From Mycobacterium lentiflavum (GTDB taxonomy: Bacteria > Actinomycetota > Actinomycetes > Mycobacteriales > Mycobacteriaceae): DNA of 64,000 bases. The translations under genes were made by a program, and so were the position numbers. Every line of letters starts with the position of its first letter. The first letter of the stretch is position 1. The stretch is taken from positions 5,456,001-5,520,000 of the forward strand of contig NZ_CP092423.2 of assembly GCF_022374895.2 (NCBI RefSeq), written 5' to 3'. Of this stretch, positions 9,450 through 17,821 are shown piece by piece. The notes below the pieces were generated by a model. It was given only the letters and a program-made list of their open reading frames with translations, was not told the origin of the DNA and made no database searches.

Positions 9450-9787
9450 ACTGGATCCAGGTGCTGCTGATCGGGTCGATCATCGTGCTGTTGATCTACC
9501 TGCTGCGGTCGCGGCGCAGCTCGCGCTCGAAGGCCTGGGTCAAGGTCGGCTACATCTTCTTTGTGCTGGGCGGCATCTACGCCGTGTTGCGGCCCGACGA
9601 CACCACCGTGGTCGCGCACTGGTTCGGGGTGCGCCGCGGCACCGACCTGATGCTCTACGCGCTGATCATGGCGTTCAGTTTCACCACACTGAGCACGTAT
9701 ATGCGGTTCAAGGACTTGGAGTTGCGCTATGCGCGCCTGGCCCGGGCCGTCGCGCTGGAGGGCGCCCAGGCGCCGGAGCCGCGCTAG
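9446..9787 (+). CDS. DUF2304 small membrane partner of PpgS (Rv3632 family)
   Basis: 113-aa protein with three hydrophobic helices (about residues 4-20, 33-50, 68-86) and a basic cytosolic loop 'RSRRSSRSKAW' after the first. DUF2304 proteins typically sit beside GT2 polyprenyl-phosphate transferases, and Rv3632 was reported to stimulate PpgS. The ATG overlaps the ppgS stop (ATGA), indicating coupled, stoichiometric synthesis. The stop codon overlaps by 3 nt the stop of the convergent galE-like gene. Confidence 0.87.
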   Translation: MNWIQVLLIGSIIVLLIYLLRSRRSSRSKAWVKVGYIFFVLGGIYAVLRPDDTTVVAHWFGVRRGTDLMLYALIMAFSFTTLSTYMRFKDLELRYARLARAVALEGAQAPEPR

Positions 9788-10728
9788 CCGGTGTGAGCCT
9801 GCCGGAAGAACTCGACCGTGCGACGCACGCCTTCTTCGAGTTCGACCTGCGGACGCCAGCCCAAAACCCTTGCCGCTGAGCTGATATCGAGGCACGACCG
9901 CCGCAGATCGCCGAGGCGATCCGGATGGAAGTCCGGATCGTCCGGTCCGCCAACGGCTTTGGCGACCGCCGTGTGTAGCTTGCGGTCGGAGGTCTCAATT
10001 CCGGTGCCGATGTTGAACCGCTGCGCGCTGCCGGCCTCACCCGAGGCTTTGACGAATGCGTCCACGACGTCGTCGACGAACACGTAGTCGCGGGTCTTGC
10101 TGCCGTCCCCGAACACCTTGGTGGGCTTACCCGACAGCAGCGCCTGCGCGAAGATCGCCACCACGCCCGCCTCGCCGTGCGGGTCCTGGCGCGGGCCGTA
10201 GACGTTGGCCGGCGCGATGTGCGAGCAGTCCAGGCCGTACAGGTGCCGGAAGGTGTTCAGGTAGATCTCGCCGGCCACCTTGCCCGCGGCATACGGCGAC
10301 GCCGGGTCGGTGGGCGTGGTCTCGGGCGTCGGGTACTGCGTCGGGGTGCCGTAGATGGATCCCCCCGACGAGGTGTGCACGATCTTGCGCACGCCGGTGC
10401 GGCGCGCCGCCTCGGCCAGCCGCACCGTGCCGATCACGTTGACCGAGGCGTCGAATTGCGGCTCGGCCACCGAGCGGCGCACGTCGATCTGGGCGGCCAG
10501 GTGGAAGACCACCTCGGGCCGGTGCTGGTCGAGAATCGCCTCGAGGTCGGCGGTCACGATGTCCGCCTCGATGAAGACGTGTTGGGGATTGTCGGCCAGG
10601 TGCTCGAGGTTGCGCGCCTTGCCCGACGCGAAATTGTCCAGGCTCACCACCGAGTGGCCGTCCGCCAGTAGACGGTCGACTAGCGTCGACCCGATGAATC
10701 CGGCTCCCCCGGTGACCAGTGCGCGCAC
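9784..10728 (-). CDS. galE1: NAD-dependent UDP-sugar 4-epimerase (GalE1/RmlB2 type, Rv3634c family)
   Basis: Short-chain dehydrogenase of the extended class that interconverts UDP-glucose and UDP-galactose, and possibly the N-acetyl forms. The N-terminal nucleotide motif is G-G-A-G-F-I-G (residues 7-13). The catalytic Ser/Tyr/Lys are in 'HTSSGGSIYG' (about 119-127) and Y-A-A-G-K (Tyr146, Lys150). 314 aa, GTG start at 10728. It lies opposite the PpgS cluster and could supply galacto-configured nucleotide sugar to arabinogalactan synthesis; that link is inference. Its 5' end overlaps by 17 bp the longest reasonable version of the divergent membrane-protein gene. Confidence 0.92.
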   Translation of the reverse strand: MRALVTGGAGFIGSTLVDRLLADGHSVVSLDNFASGKARNLEHLADNPQHVFIEADIVTADLEAILDQHRPEVVFHLAAQIDVRRSVAEPQFDASVNVIGTVRLAEAARRTGVRKIVHTSSGGSIYGTPTQYPTPETTPTDPASPYAAGKVAGEIYLNTFRHLYGLDCSHIAPANVYGPRQDPHGEAGVVAIFAQALLSGKPTKVFGDGSKTRDYVFVDDVVDAFVKASGEAGSAQRFNIGTGIETSDRKLHTAVAKAVGGPDDPDFHPDRLGDLRRSCLDISSAARVLGWRPQVELEEGVRRTVEFFRQAHTG

Positions 10729-12502
10729 CGGCCCACCATACCTAGGGGCGGCCGCGGCGGTATTGATCGTGGTCGCGCTGGTGATACGCGCGGTACTGGC
10801 CTTCGGCGGCTACTTCTACTGGGACGACCTGATCCTGATCGGGAAGGCCGGAACCGAGGGCCTGCTGTCGCCGTCGTACCTGTTCGACGACCACGACGGC
10901 CACGTAATGCCGGCGGCGTTTCTGATCGCGGGCGCGCTGACCCGGCTGGCCCCGTTGGACTGGACCGGGCCGGCGATCAGCCTGGTGGTGCTGCAGCTGC
11001 TGGCCTGGCTCGCGCTGTTGCGCGCGCTGTACGTGATCCTCGGCTGGCGTCGCGTGCTGCTGATCCCGTTGACGTTCGCGCTGTTCACCCCGTTGGGAGT
11101 GCCGGGATTCGCGTGGTGGGCGGCGGCGCTGAACTCGCTGCCGATGCTTGCGGCGCTGGCCTGGGTGTGCGCCGACGCGGTGCGGCTGGTGCACACCGGC
11201 AACCAGCGCTACGCGCTGACCGGCGTGCTGGTGTATCTGGGTGGGTTGCTGTTCTTCGAGAAGGCCGCGGTGATCCCGTTCGTCGCCTTCGCCGTGACCG
11301 TGCTGCTGTGCCACGTGCGCGGTGACAGGTCGGCGCTGCTGACGGCCTGGCGTGGCGGCCTGCGGCTGTGGGTCGCGTCGCTGATCCTGACGGTCGCCTG
11401 GGTGGCGCTCTACCTCGCGGTGGTCAATCAGCAGCGATGGAGTTCTGACCTGGCGATGACCGGGGATCTGCTGGCGCGGTCCGTCACCCACGGCATCGTG
11501 CCGGGGCTGGCCGGCGGGCCGTGGCACTGGGACCGCTGGGCACCGGCCTCTCCGTGGGCCACTCCCCCGCCGCTGGTGATGGCGCTGGGCTGGCTGGTGC
11601 TGATCGCGGTGCTGGCACTGTCGCTGGTCCGCAAGCAACGACTCGTCCCGGTGTGGCTGACCGGCGCCGGTTACGCCGTCGCCTGCCAGGTGCCGATCTA
11701 TCTGATGCGCTCGTCGAAGCTCACCGCGCTGGAGCTCGCCCAAACCCTGCGCTATCTGCCGGATCTCGTCGTTGTGCTGGCGCTGCTGGCCGCGGTCGGG
11801 CTGTGCGCACCGAACCGGTCGCTGGGTGCGCGCTGGCTGGACACCTCGGCGCGACGGGCCGTGGTGACGACGGGTTTGGCCGCGCTGTTCGTGGCCAGCA
11901 GCCTGTGCTCAACGGCGACGTTCCTGACCAGTTGGCGCGACAACCCAACACAGAGCTATCTGCGCAATGCAGAATCCAGTTTAGCTGCGGCCCATACGAA
12001 TTCGACCGCCCCGCTGCTAGATCAGGAGGTCGATCCGTTGATCCTGCAGCGGGTCGCCTATCCGGAGAACCTGGCCAGCCACATGTTCGCCTTACTGCGC
12101 GACAGACCGGAATTCGCCACGGCCACAACGCAATTGAGAATGTTCGACAGTGCGGGCCGACTGATCCCGGCCCGGGTCACCTGGATTCGAACCATCAAAC
12201 CCGGACCGATGCCGCGGTGCGGCTATTTCGCCCAGCCGGACAGTCCGGCGCGCATGATGCTCGACGGGCCACTGCTGCCGGCCGACTGGACCGTCGAATT
12301 CAACTATCTGGCTAACAGCGACGGCTCGATGACCGTCTCGCTGCCGGAGGGTCCCGGCGTCAAGGTTCCGGTGCACCCCGGACTCAACCGGGTCTATGCC
12401 CGGGTGCCGGGCGCCGGCGACGCGATCATGGTTCGCGCCAACACCACCGCGCTGGCACTGTGCATTGCGTCGGGCCCGGTGGGCTTTTTGGCGCCGGCCT
12501 GA
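10712..12502 (+). CDS. Large GT-C-like integral membrane protein (Rv3635 family)
   Basis: About 596 aa with roughly ten transmembrane helices followed by a soluble C-terminal part (from about residue 400). After the first helix the sequence 'GGYFYWDDL' places a paired Asp at the membrane exterior. Such acidic pairs are the hallmark of GT-C polyprenyl-phosphate-dependent glycosyltransferases, so a role in envelope glycan assembly is inferred. Family membership rests on Rv3635 resemblance and its place next to galE1. The start is uncertain: GTG 10712 gives a length near that of Rv3635 but overlaps galE1 head to head; TTG 10763 and GTG 10769 are later options just before the first helix. Confidence 0.8.
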   Translation: MTSARTGPPYLGAAAAVLIVVALVIRAVLAFGGYFYWDDLILIGKAGTEGLLSPSYLFDDHDGHVMPAAFLIAGALTRLAPLDWTGPAISLVVLQLLAWLALLRALYVILGWRRVLLIPLTFALFTPLGVPGFAWWAAALNSLPMLAALAWVCADAVRLVHTGNQRYALTGVLVYLGGLLFFEKAAVIPFVAFAVTVLLCHVRGDRSALLTAWRGGLRLWVASLILTVAWVALYLAVVNQQRWSSDLAMTGDLLARSVTHGIVPGLAGGPWHWDRWAPASPWATPPPLVMALGWLVLIAVLALSLVRKQRLVPVWLTGAGYAVACQVPIYLMRSSKLTALELAQTLRYLPDLVVVLALLAAVGLCAPNRSLGARWLDTSARRAVVTTGLAALFVASSLCSTATFLTSWRDNPTQSYLRNAESSLAAAHTNSTAPLLDQEVDPLILQRVAYPENLASHMFALLRDRPEFATATTQLRMFDSAGRLIPARVTWIRTIKPGPMPRCGYFAQPDSPARMMLDGPLLPADWTVEFNYLANSDGSMTVSLPEGPGVKVPVHPGLNRVYARVPGAGDAIMVRANTTALALCIASGPVGFLAPA

Positions 12503-12513
12503 ATTGCGCTGCA

Positions 12514-12885
12514 CTAGCTGATCTGGATGCCGCCTGGTCCCCGAATGTCGTTGCTGCGCCCCGGGTTCCTGATTTGCGGGATACCACCTCCTGGCGCTTT
12601 CTCCCAGGTGATGTGGTTTCCGGTGCCGGTGGCCAAGATGGCGGCCACGGTTTGCAGGTTCACCGTGTTGGCGACACCGCTGACATCGACCTCGCCGCAC
12701 GACCCGGTCAAGGTGATCGTCGAGTCCTCGCCCACGATCCTGATCGGCGATTGGTTGCCACACTCATAGGTCGCGAATGAGAAGCTGATGTCGATGTTGG
12801 CCGGCGACCCACTCGTCAAGGCGATATAGCTTGGGCCAGAAGCAATTCCAGAAAACACCATACCCACGATCAGCACGCGAAGCAT
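12514..12885 (-). CDS. Secreted DUF3060 protein
   Basis: 123-aa exported protein of the mycobacterial DUF3060 family, function unknown. An N-terminal signal peptide (about residues 1-20, 'MLRVLIVGMVFSGIASG') precedes a beta-rich domain with the short repeats typical of DUF3060 ('IRIVGEDSTITLTGSCGEVDVSGVANTV' region: alternating hydrophobic strands and G/N turns). Two Cys residues could form a disulfide. The ATG at 12885 is preferred over an upstream GTG at 12900 because it gives a clean signal peptide. It converges on the Rv3635-like gene with an 11-nt gap. Confidence 0.75.
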   Translation of the reverse strand: MLRVLIVGMVFSGIASGPSYIALTSGSPANIDISFSFATYECGNQSPIRIVGEDSTITLTGSCGEVDVSGVANTVNLQTVAAILATGTGNHITWEKAPGGGIPQIRNPGRSNDIRGPGGIQIS

Positions 12886-12954
12886 GGTCAACCCTGTCAC
12901 CGGCCACCGGCGCGGACGAGGATTTAAACCGCTGGGGTTTTAAAGGCGCCGCGC

Positions 12955-13224
12955 CTACGCGGCGCTGGGCCCCTGGATCGGCGTGGCCACCGGGTGCCGG
13001 TGAACCGCCGGCGCCGGGCGTAGCCGAGTCACCGGAGCCAAGTCGCCGTCGTGCTGCTCACGATGCACTTGGCGATAGCTCCAGACCGCGGCAATCACGC
13101 CCGCGATCACCAAGGCGAGAGCGAGTACGACCAGAACATCGCCGAAGGCCAGCAGCAGGATGATTCCCGCCGCGATCCACCCGGCCTCACCGATCGGGTA
13201 ACGGGATTGGTTGTCGTGCAGCAT
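12955..13224 (-). CDS. Small two-helix membrane protein, unknown
   Basis: 89-aa product with two adjacent hydrophobic helices (about residues 15-45, 'GWIAAGIILLLAFGDVLVVLALALVIAG') and a basic, Pro-rich cytosolic tail. The ATG at 13224 is chosen because the sequence upstream in frame looks non-coding and runs towards the IS left flank. I recognise no family. It is the gene that would directly follow tRNA-Thr on the same strand if the insertion element were absent. Confidence 0.5.
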   Translation of the reverse strand: MLHDNQSRYPIGEAGWIAAGIILLLAFGDVLVVLALALVIAGVIAAVWSYRQVHREQHDGDLAPVTRLRPAPAVHRHPVATPIQGPSAA

Positions 13225-13341
13225 GCCGGCCTCGCTCGAAATAGTGCCGCTCTTTGATCGAGCGACTGCATTACGCAACGCCGCAGCGACCCGGAGGCTG
13301 CCCCAATGAGGGCTGATGGTGACCCAACTCACGGTGGGGTG

Positions 13342-13357
13342 ATGGAGCCGCCTGGGG
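13342..13357. repeat. Left 16-bp target-site duplication of the IS
   Basis: ATGGAGCCGCCTGGGG, identical to the 16 bp at 14678-14693 on the other side of the element. The right copy forms the CCA end and 3' acceptor strand of tRNA-Thr. The left copy is therefore a detached duplicate of the tRNA 3' end. Confidence 0.85.
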
Positions 13358-13404
13358 TGTGTGAGTTCACGACATAGGTGACAGATGAGTCGCGTCATGG
13401 GTTA
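13358..13404 (+). repeat. IS left terminal inverted repeat
   Basis: Pairs with 14631-14677 in reverse complement. The conserved inner block begins GGTGACAGATGAGTCG at 13377, with a single mismatch over 28 bp. Confidence 0.82.
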
Positions 13405-13454
13405 CACCTGTGTCGATACCTGATGAGTCGCGTCATAGGTGACAGTCATGGTGG

Positions 13455-14633
13455 ATGTCCAAAGCGCGTGTGGTCGTCCTTGAAGTCGTTAGTGGTCATC
13501 TGTCGGTGAGCGCGGCAGCCCGGGTCTATGGCATGTCGCGGCAACATATTTATCGGCTGGTCGGTCGCTACCAGCGGGGCGGTTTGGAAGCGGTGGATCC
13601 GCGGTCTCGACGCCCGGCCAGCAACCCTCGCGCCGTGTCTGATGAAGTGATCGCGGCGATCGTGTTACTGCGAGAAAGGCTCACCATCGAAGGCCTCGAC
13701 GCCGGCCCGCTGACTCTGCAGTGGCATCTGACGCAACAGGGCTTTGCATCGCCGTCGACCTCGACCATCCGACGCATCCTGCATCACCATGGCCTGATCG
13801 TCCCGGCGCCGCGTAAACGCCCCAAAAGCTCCTATCACCGCTTTGCCGCTGAGCAGCCCAACGAATGCTGGCAATCGGATTTCACCCATTGGAGCCTGGC
13901 CGATGGCAGTGGTGTGGAAATCCTCAACTGGCTCGATGATCACTCCCGATTTCTGCTGGCGACCACCGCTTATCGGCGCGTGGGTGGCTCCGACGTCGTG
14001 GCCAGCTTCACCACCACCGCCACACACTATGGTCTGCCGGCCTCCACCTTGACCGACAACGGATCGGTTTACACCTCACGATTCACCCACGGCTACAACG
14101 ACTTCGAACGCCTCCTGGCCAGCCTGGGCATCACCCAGAAAAACGGTCACCCCGGACATCCCCAAACCCAAGGCAAAATCGAACGCTTCCACCAAACCCT
14201 CAAACGCTGGCTAGCCCCTCGACCCCGGCCAGCCACCGTAGCCGCCATGCAAACCCTGCTCGACGACTTCACCGTCATCTACAACACCCAACGCACGCAC
14301 CGCGCCTTACCCGCGGCCACCACTCCCGCCCAGGCCTACACCGCTCGCCCCAAAGCCAGCCCACCGCACAGTCCCACCGGACACTTCCGCATCCGCCACG
14401 ACACCGTCGACCAATTCGGCAAACTCACCCTGCGCCACGGCAGCCACCTGCACCACCTGGGCATCGGCCGCACCCACGCCGGCATCGCCGTGCTCATCTT
14501 GGTGACCACCAACACCGTCACGGTCATCAGCAAAAGCCAGCACCGAGTCCTCAGCAGCCACCACATCGACCCCGCCGCAAACTACTGGCGCAACCAAAAC
14601 AAAAACCCCGGCCGATGGCCGGGGAATCTGTAA
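13455..14633 (+). CDS. IS481-family DDE transposase
   Basis: 392 aa. The N-terminal helix-turn-helix region (residues 1-60, 'SVSAAARVYGMSRQHIYRLVGRY') is followed by a second HTH-like segment and the rve integrase core. The DDE residues are visible: Asp142 in S-D-F-T-H-W, Asp201 in L-T-D-N-G-S and Glu243 in G-K-I-E-R-F-H. The ATG at 13455 is the best start. The TAA stop lies within the right inverted repeat. There is no frameshift and no internal stop, so the gene appears functional. Confidence 0.93.
   Translation: MSKARVVVLEVVSGHLSVSAAARVYGMSRQHIYRLVGRYQRGGLEAVDPRSRRPASNPRAVSDEVIAAIVLLRERLTIEGLDAGPLTLQWHLTQQGFASPSTSTIRRILHHHGLIVPAPRKRPKSSYHRFAAEQPNECWQSDFTHWSLADGSGVEILNWLDDHSRFLLATTAYRRVGGSDVVASFTTTATHYGLPASTLTDNGSVYTSRFTHGYNDFERLLASLGITQKNGHPGHPQTQGKIERFHQTLKRWLAPRPRPATVAAMQTLLDDFTVIYNTQRTHRALPAATTPAQAYTARPKASPPHSPTGHFRIRHDTVDQFGKLTLRHGSHLHHLGIGRTHAGIAVLILVTTNTVTVISKSQHRVLSSHHIDPAANYWRNQNKNPGRWPGNL
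14596..14624 (-). terminator. Intrinsic terminator inside the IS right end, minus strand
   Basis: A perfect 8-bp GC stem (14606-14613 with 14617-14624, three-base loop) is followed on the minus strand by a T-run (complement of A14601-14605 and more A/T beyond). It faces transcripts coming leftward from tRNA-Thr, and would stop read-through antisense to the transposase. Confidence 0.65.
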
Positions 14634-14677
14634 CCCATGACCCGACTCATCTGTCACCGATGACTCGACTCATCACA
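14631..14677 (-). repeat. IS right terminal inverted repeat
   Basis: Reverse complement begins TGTGATGAGTCGAGTC and matches the left end as described for 13358-13404. It contains the transposase stop codon. Confidence 0.82.
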
Positions 14678-14693
14678 ATGGAGCCGCCTGGGG
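14678..14693. repeat. Right 16-bp target-site duplication
   Basis: Second copy of the direct repeat at 13342-13357. It covers the 3'-terminal 15 nt of tRNA-Thr including the encoded CCA, so the tRNA gene is left whole. Confidence 0.85.
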
Positions 14694-14754
14694 GAATCGA
14701 ACCCCCGACCTATTCATTACGAGTGAATCGCTCTACCGACTGAGCTAAGGCGGC
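14679..14754 (-). tRNA. tRNA-Thr (CGT anticodon)
   Basis: 76-nt cloverleaf on the minus strand. The acceptor stem GCCGCCT pairs with AGGCGGC. The D-arm is TTAGCTCAGTCGGTAGAGC, the anticodon stem ATTCA/TGAAT has loop CTCGTAA (anticodon CGT, reads ACG), the T-arm contains GGTTCGATTCC, and CCA is encoded. An IS element abuts the 3' end and rebuilt it by target duplication. Confidence 0.95.
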
Positions 14755-14819
14755 GCACCCTCAAGCTGGGCGGCACGAGTCTACGGCAGCTGGGCGCGCA
14801 CGCCCAAAAACCGGCCCGT

Positions 14820-16037
14820 TCAGTCCCGCAATTCCTGCCCGATGGTGGCCACCATCGCGTCGACGGCGAACTTGGGTTTGACGTTGACCGCCAGCGCTTC
14901 GCGGCACGCAAGCACCGCCTCGATGCAGCGCAACAGCCGATCGGGCGCGGCGTGCGCGGCCAGCGCCGCCACCCGCTCGGTCATGTCCGGATGGTTGGCT
15001 CGCACCGCACCCGCGCGGGCCGAGACCACCAGCGCGTCGCGGAAGTAAGTGGCCAGGTCGATCAGTGCTCGGTCCAGCGCGTCGCGCGAGGCCCTGGTCT
15101 GGCGGGACTTCTGCCGACGCTCGAGGTCCTTGATCGCCCCCGCGGCGCCGCGCATCACCCCGGCGGTGCCTTTACCGGTGCCCCCGGCCCCCAGCGCCGT
15201 CCGCAGCTCCTCGGTCTCGGCCTCGGCGCGGTCAGCGGTCAGTACGACGGCCTCGGTTTCGGCCGCGGCCACCAACTCTTCGGCCGCGGCGTAGGCCCGG
15301 GCCGGGGTCGCCGCATCGCGCACCAGTCCCAACGCCCGCTCCCGCCGCTCCCGGGCCTGCGAATCGGTCGCCAGCCGACGCGCCCGCCCCACGTGACCGC
15401 CACTGACCGACGCCGCCCAGTTCGCCGTGTCGGCGCTCAGGCCGTCGCTGTCGATCAGCACCTGCGCGATCGACTCGGTCGAGGGCGTCACCAGCGCGAC
15501 GTGCCGGCATCTCGACCGCAGCGTGACCGCGATGTCTTCGGGATCCACCGACGGCGCGCACAGCAGGAACACCGTCGACGGCGGTGGTTCCTCGACCACC
15601 TTCAGCAGCGCGTTGGCGGCACCCTCGGTCAGCCGATCGGCGTCCTCGACCACCACGATCTGCCAGTGCCCGGTCGTCGGGCGCCGCGACGCCGTCTGCA
15701 CGATCGCACGCATCTCGTCGACGCCGATGGAGAGGCCTTCGGGGATCACCCGGCGAACGTCGGCGTGGGTGCCGGCCATCGTCGTCGTGCAGGCCCGGCA
15801 CTGCCCGCAGCCAGGGCCGCCGTCGTCAGGAGACGACGTGCACTGCAGCGCGGCCGCGAAGCACAACGCGGCAACCGACCGCCCCGACCCGGGCGGGCCG
15901 GTGATCAGCCACGCATGTGTCATAGTCCCGTGGTCCCCATCGCTATGACCGGGATCACGTCGGGCGGCCCTCGCGGCGCTGAGCAGCGCGGCCTCAACCG
16001 CGTCTTGGCCTACCAGCCGCGTAAACACTCCGGACAT
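14820..16037 (-). CDS. DNA polymerase III clamp-loader subunit delta' (HolB-like, Rv3644c)
   Basis: AAA+ subunit of the clamp loader that opens the beta clamp for replication. The Walker-A-like motif G-P-P-G-S-G-R-S (residues 47-54) has Arg in place of the ATP-contacting Lys, as expected for a delta'-type subunit that need not hydrolyse ATP. A zinc-module Cys set follows at residues 66, 77, 80 and 83. 'LLKVVEEPPPSTVFLLCAPS' and 'TLRSRCRHVAL' match the sensor and SRC regions. The ATG at 16037 gives 405 aa and matches the family N-terminus 'MSGVFTRLVGQ'. It is divergent from the adenylate cyclase gene. Confidence 0.9.
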   Translation of the reverse strand: MSGVFTRLVGQDAVEAALLSAARAARRDPGHSDGDHGTMTHAWLITGPPGSGRSVAALCFAAALQCTSSPDDGGPGCGQCRACTTTMAGTHADVRRVIPEGLSIGVDEMRAIVQTASRRPTTGHWQIVVVEDADRLTEGAANALLKVVEEPPPSTVFLLCAPSVDPEDIAVTLRSRCRHVALVTPSTESIAQVLIDSDGLSADTANWAASVSGGHVGRARRLATDSQARERRERALGLVRDAATPARAYAAAEELVAAAETEAVVLTADRAEAETEELRTALGAGGTGKGTAGVMRGAAGAIKDLERRQKSRQTRASRDALDRALIDLATYFRDALVVSARAGAVRANHPDMTERVAALAAHAAPDRLLRCIEAVLACREALAVNVKPKFAVDAMVATIGQELRD

Positions 16038-16192
16038 CACTGGCAACACTAGTGAGACAGACCGACGTCCACCCCCCGGCTACCGTGTCGCGATAATTCC
16101 GTGATCTTTTCGGACGTTTCGCCAGGATCCGGCGACTTGCCGAAGCGATTAAGGGTTACCGGCTAGTCCCTGCTGACCGATACGGTGGGTTG

Positions 16193-17809
16193 GTGGCAAC
16201 ACCGGGTGCTCTTCCCGGGCGAATCAGCGCGTTCGTCCGGTGGGTAGTGCGCACTCCATGGCCACTGTTCTCGCTGAGCATGCTGCAGGCCGACATCATC
16301 GGCGCGCTGTTCGTGCTCGGCTTCCTGCGCTACGGACTCCCACCCCAGGACCGTATCCAACTGCAGGATCTGCCGACGCCCAACCTGGTGATCTTCGCCA
16401 GCTCGCTGGTCATCCTGTTTTTCGTCGGCGTGGTGGTCAATCTCCGACTGCTGATGCCGGTGTTCCGCTGGCAGCGCCGCGACAACATGCTCGCCGAGTC
16501 CGACCCGGCCGACACCGAGCTGGCCCGCAGCCGCGCCCTGCGGATGCCGTACTACCGCACCCTGAGCACGGTCGTCTACTGGTGCATCGGCGGCGTGGTG
16601 TTCGTCGTCGCCAGCTGGTCGGTGGCCCGGTTCGCCGCGCCCGTCGTCACGGTCGCGACCGCGCTGGGGGCGGCGGCTACCGCGATCATCGGCTACCTGC
16701 AATCCGAACGAGTACTGCGCCCGGTGGCCGTGGCCGCCCTGCGCAGCGGGGTACCGGAGAACGTCAAGGCGCCGGGCGTCATCCTGCGCCAGATCCTGAC
16801 CTGGATGCTGTCCACCGCGGTGCCGCTGCTGGCGATCGTGCTCGCCGTGGTGGCCGACAAGGTTTCGCTGCTCCACGCCGCGCCGGAGAGCCTGTTCAAT
16901 CCCATCTTGTTGCTGGCTCTGACCGCGCTGGGGGTCGGGCTGATCAGCACGCTGCTGGTGGCCATGTCGATCGCCGACCCGCTGCGCCAGCTGCGCTGGG
17001 CGCTCTCGGAGGTCCAGCGCGGAAACTACAACGCGCACATGCAGATCTACGACGCCAGCGAGCTCGGCCTGCTGCAGGCCGGCTTCAACGACATGGTCCG
17101 CGACCTGTCCGAGCGGCAGCGGCTGCGGGACCTGTTCGGCCGTTACGTCGGTGAGGACGTGGCCCGCCGGGCGCTGGAACGCGGCACCGAGTTGGGCGGC
17201 CAGGAACGCGACGTCGCGGTGCTGTTCGTCGACCTGGTCGGCTCGACTCAGCTCGCCGCGACCCGGCCGCCCGCCGAGGTCGTCCACCTGCTCAACGAGT
17301 TCTTCCGGGTGGTGGTCGACACCGTCGGCCGCCATGGCGGCTTCGTCAACAAGTTCCAGGGTGACGCCGCGCTGGCCATCTTCGGCGCACCCATCGAGCA
17401 CCCGGACGCCTCCGGCGGCGCGCTGGCGGCCGCCCGGGAGCTGCACGACGAACTCCTGCCCGTGATCGGCGCGGCCGAGTTCGGTGTCGGGGTGTCCTCC
17501 GGGCGGGCCATCGCCGGCCATATCGGCGCGCAGGCCCGCTTCGAGTACACGGTGATCGGCGACCCGGTCAACGAGGCAGCACGGCTGACCGAGCTGGCCA
17601 AGCTCGAGCCCGGGCACGTGCTGGCGTCGGCGATCGCGGTCAGCGGCGCGCTGGACGCCGAAGCGTTGTGCTGGGATGTCGGCGAGGTGGTCGAGCTACG
17701 CGGGCGCGCCGCGCCCACTCAGCTGGCGCGGCCGTTGAATCTAGCTGTCCCGCGGTCGGTTTCGGCCTCGCGGCATAACGCCGAAGAAGTCACCACCGAA
17801 ATTATGTGA
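16193..17809 (+). CDS. Membrane-anchored class III adenylate cyclase (Rv3645 type)
   Basis: Makes cAMP from ATP. Six transmembrane helices (about residues 25-48, 64-88, 122-142, 149-169, 201-222, 234-259) are followed by a HAMP linker (about 260-315) and a catalytic domain (about 338-500). All class III residues are present: metal Asp347 (V-D-L-V-G-S) and Asp391 (G-D-A-A), adenine-specifying Lys387 and Asp457, and transition-state Asn460 and Arg464. It should therefore be an active cyclase. In M. tuberculosis Rv3645 is linked to fatty-acid tolerance and intrinsic drug resistance via cAMP. The start is GTG 16193; a TTG sits one codon before. Its likely effector Crp is encoded 30 kb away. Confidence 0.93.
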   Translation: MATPGALPGRISAFVRWVVRTPWPLFSLSMLQADIIGALFVLGFLRYGLPPQDRIQLQDLPTPNLVIFASSLVILFFVGVVVNLRLLMPVFRWQRRDNMLAESDPADTELARSRALRMPYYRTLSTVVYWCIGGVVFVVASWSVARFAAPVVTVATALGAAATAIIGYLQSERVLRPVAVAALRSGVPENVKAPGVILRQILTWMLSTAVPLLAIVLAVVADKVSLLHAAPESLFNPILLLALTALGVGLISTLLVAMSIADPLRQLRWALSEVQRGNYNAHMQIYDASELGLLQAGFNDMVRDLSERQRLRDLFGRYVGEDVARRALERGTELGGQERDVAVLFVDLVGSTQLAATRPPAEVVHLLNEFFRVVVDTVGRHGGFVNKFQGDAALAIFGAPIEHPDASGGALAAARELHDELLPVIGAAEFGVGVSSGRAIAGHIGAQARFEYTVIGDPVNEAARLTELAKLEPGHVLASAIAVSGALDAEALCWDVGEVVELRGRAAPTQLARPLNLAVPRSVSASRHNAEEVTTEIM

Positions 17810-17821
17810 TCTCCGCCGGCG

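Larger units (their letters stand above)
13358..14677 (+). mobile_element. IS481-family insertion sequence, 1320 bp, intact
   Basis: Bounded by imperfect 47-bp inverted repeats (13358-13404 and 14631-14677), both beginning TGTG at the outer tip. The inner 28 bp match except one base, and the outer 19 bp match at about half the positions. The flanks carry a perfect 16-bp direct repeat. One long transposase gene fills the element. Additional copies of the ATGAGTCG/CGACTCAT motif lie inside the left end (13421-13434) and at the right end and may be extra transposase contacts. All catalytic residues are present, so it looks functional and recent. Confidence 0.88.

Noticed and set aside
14307..14657. 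116-codon minus-strand frame inside the IS
   Set aside because: Antisense shadow of the transposase; crosses the inverted repeat and the intrinsic terminator.
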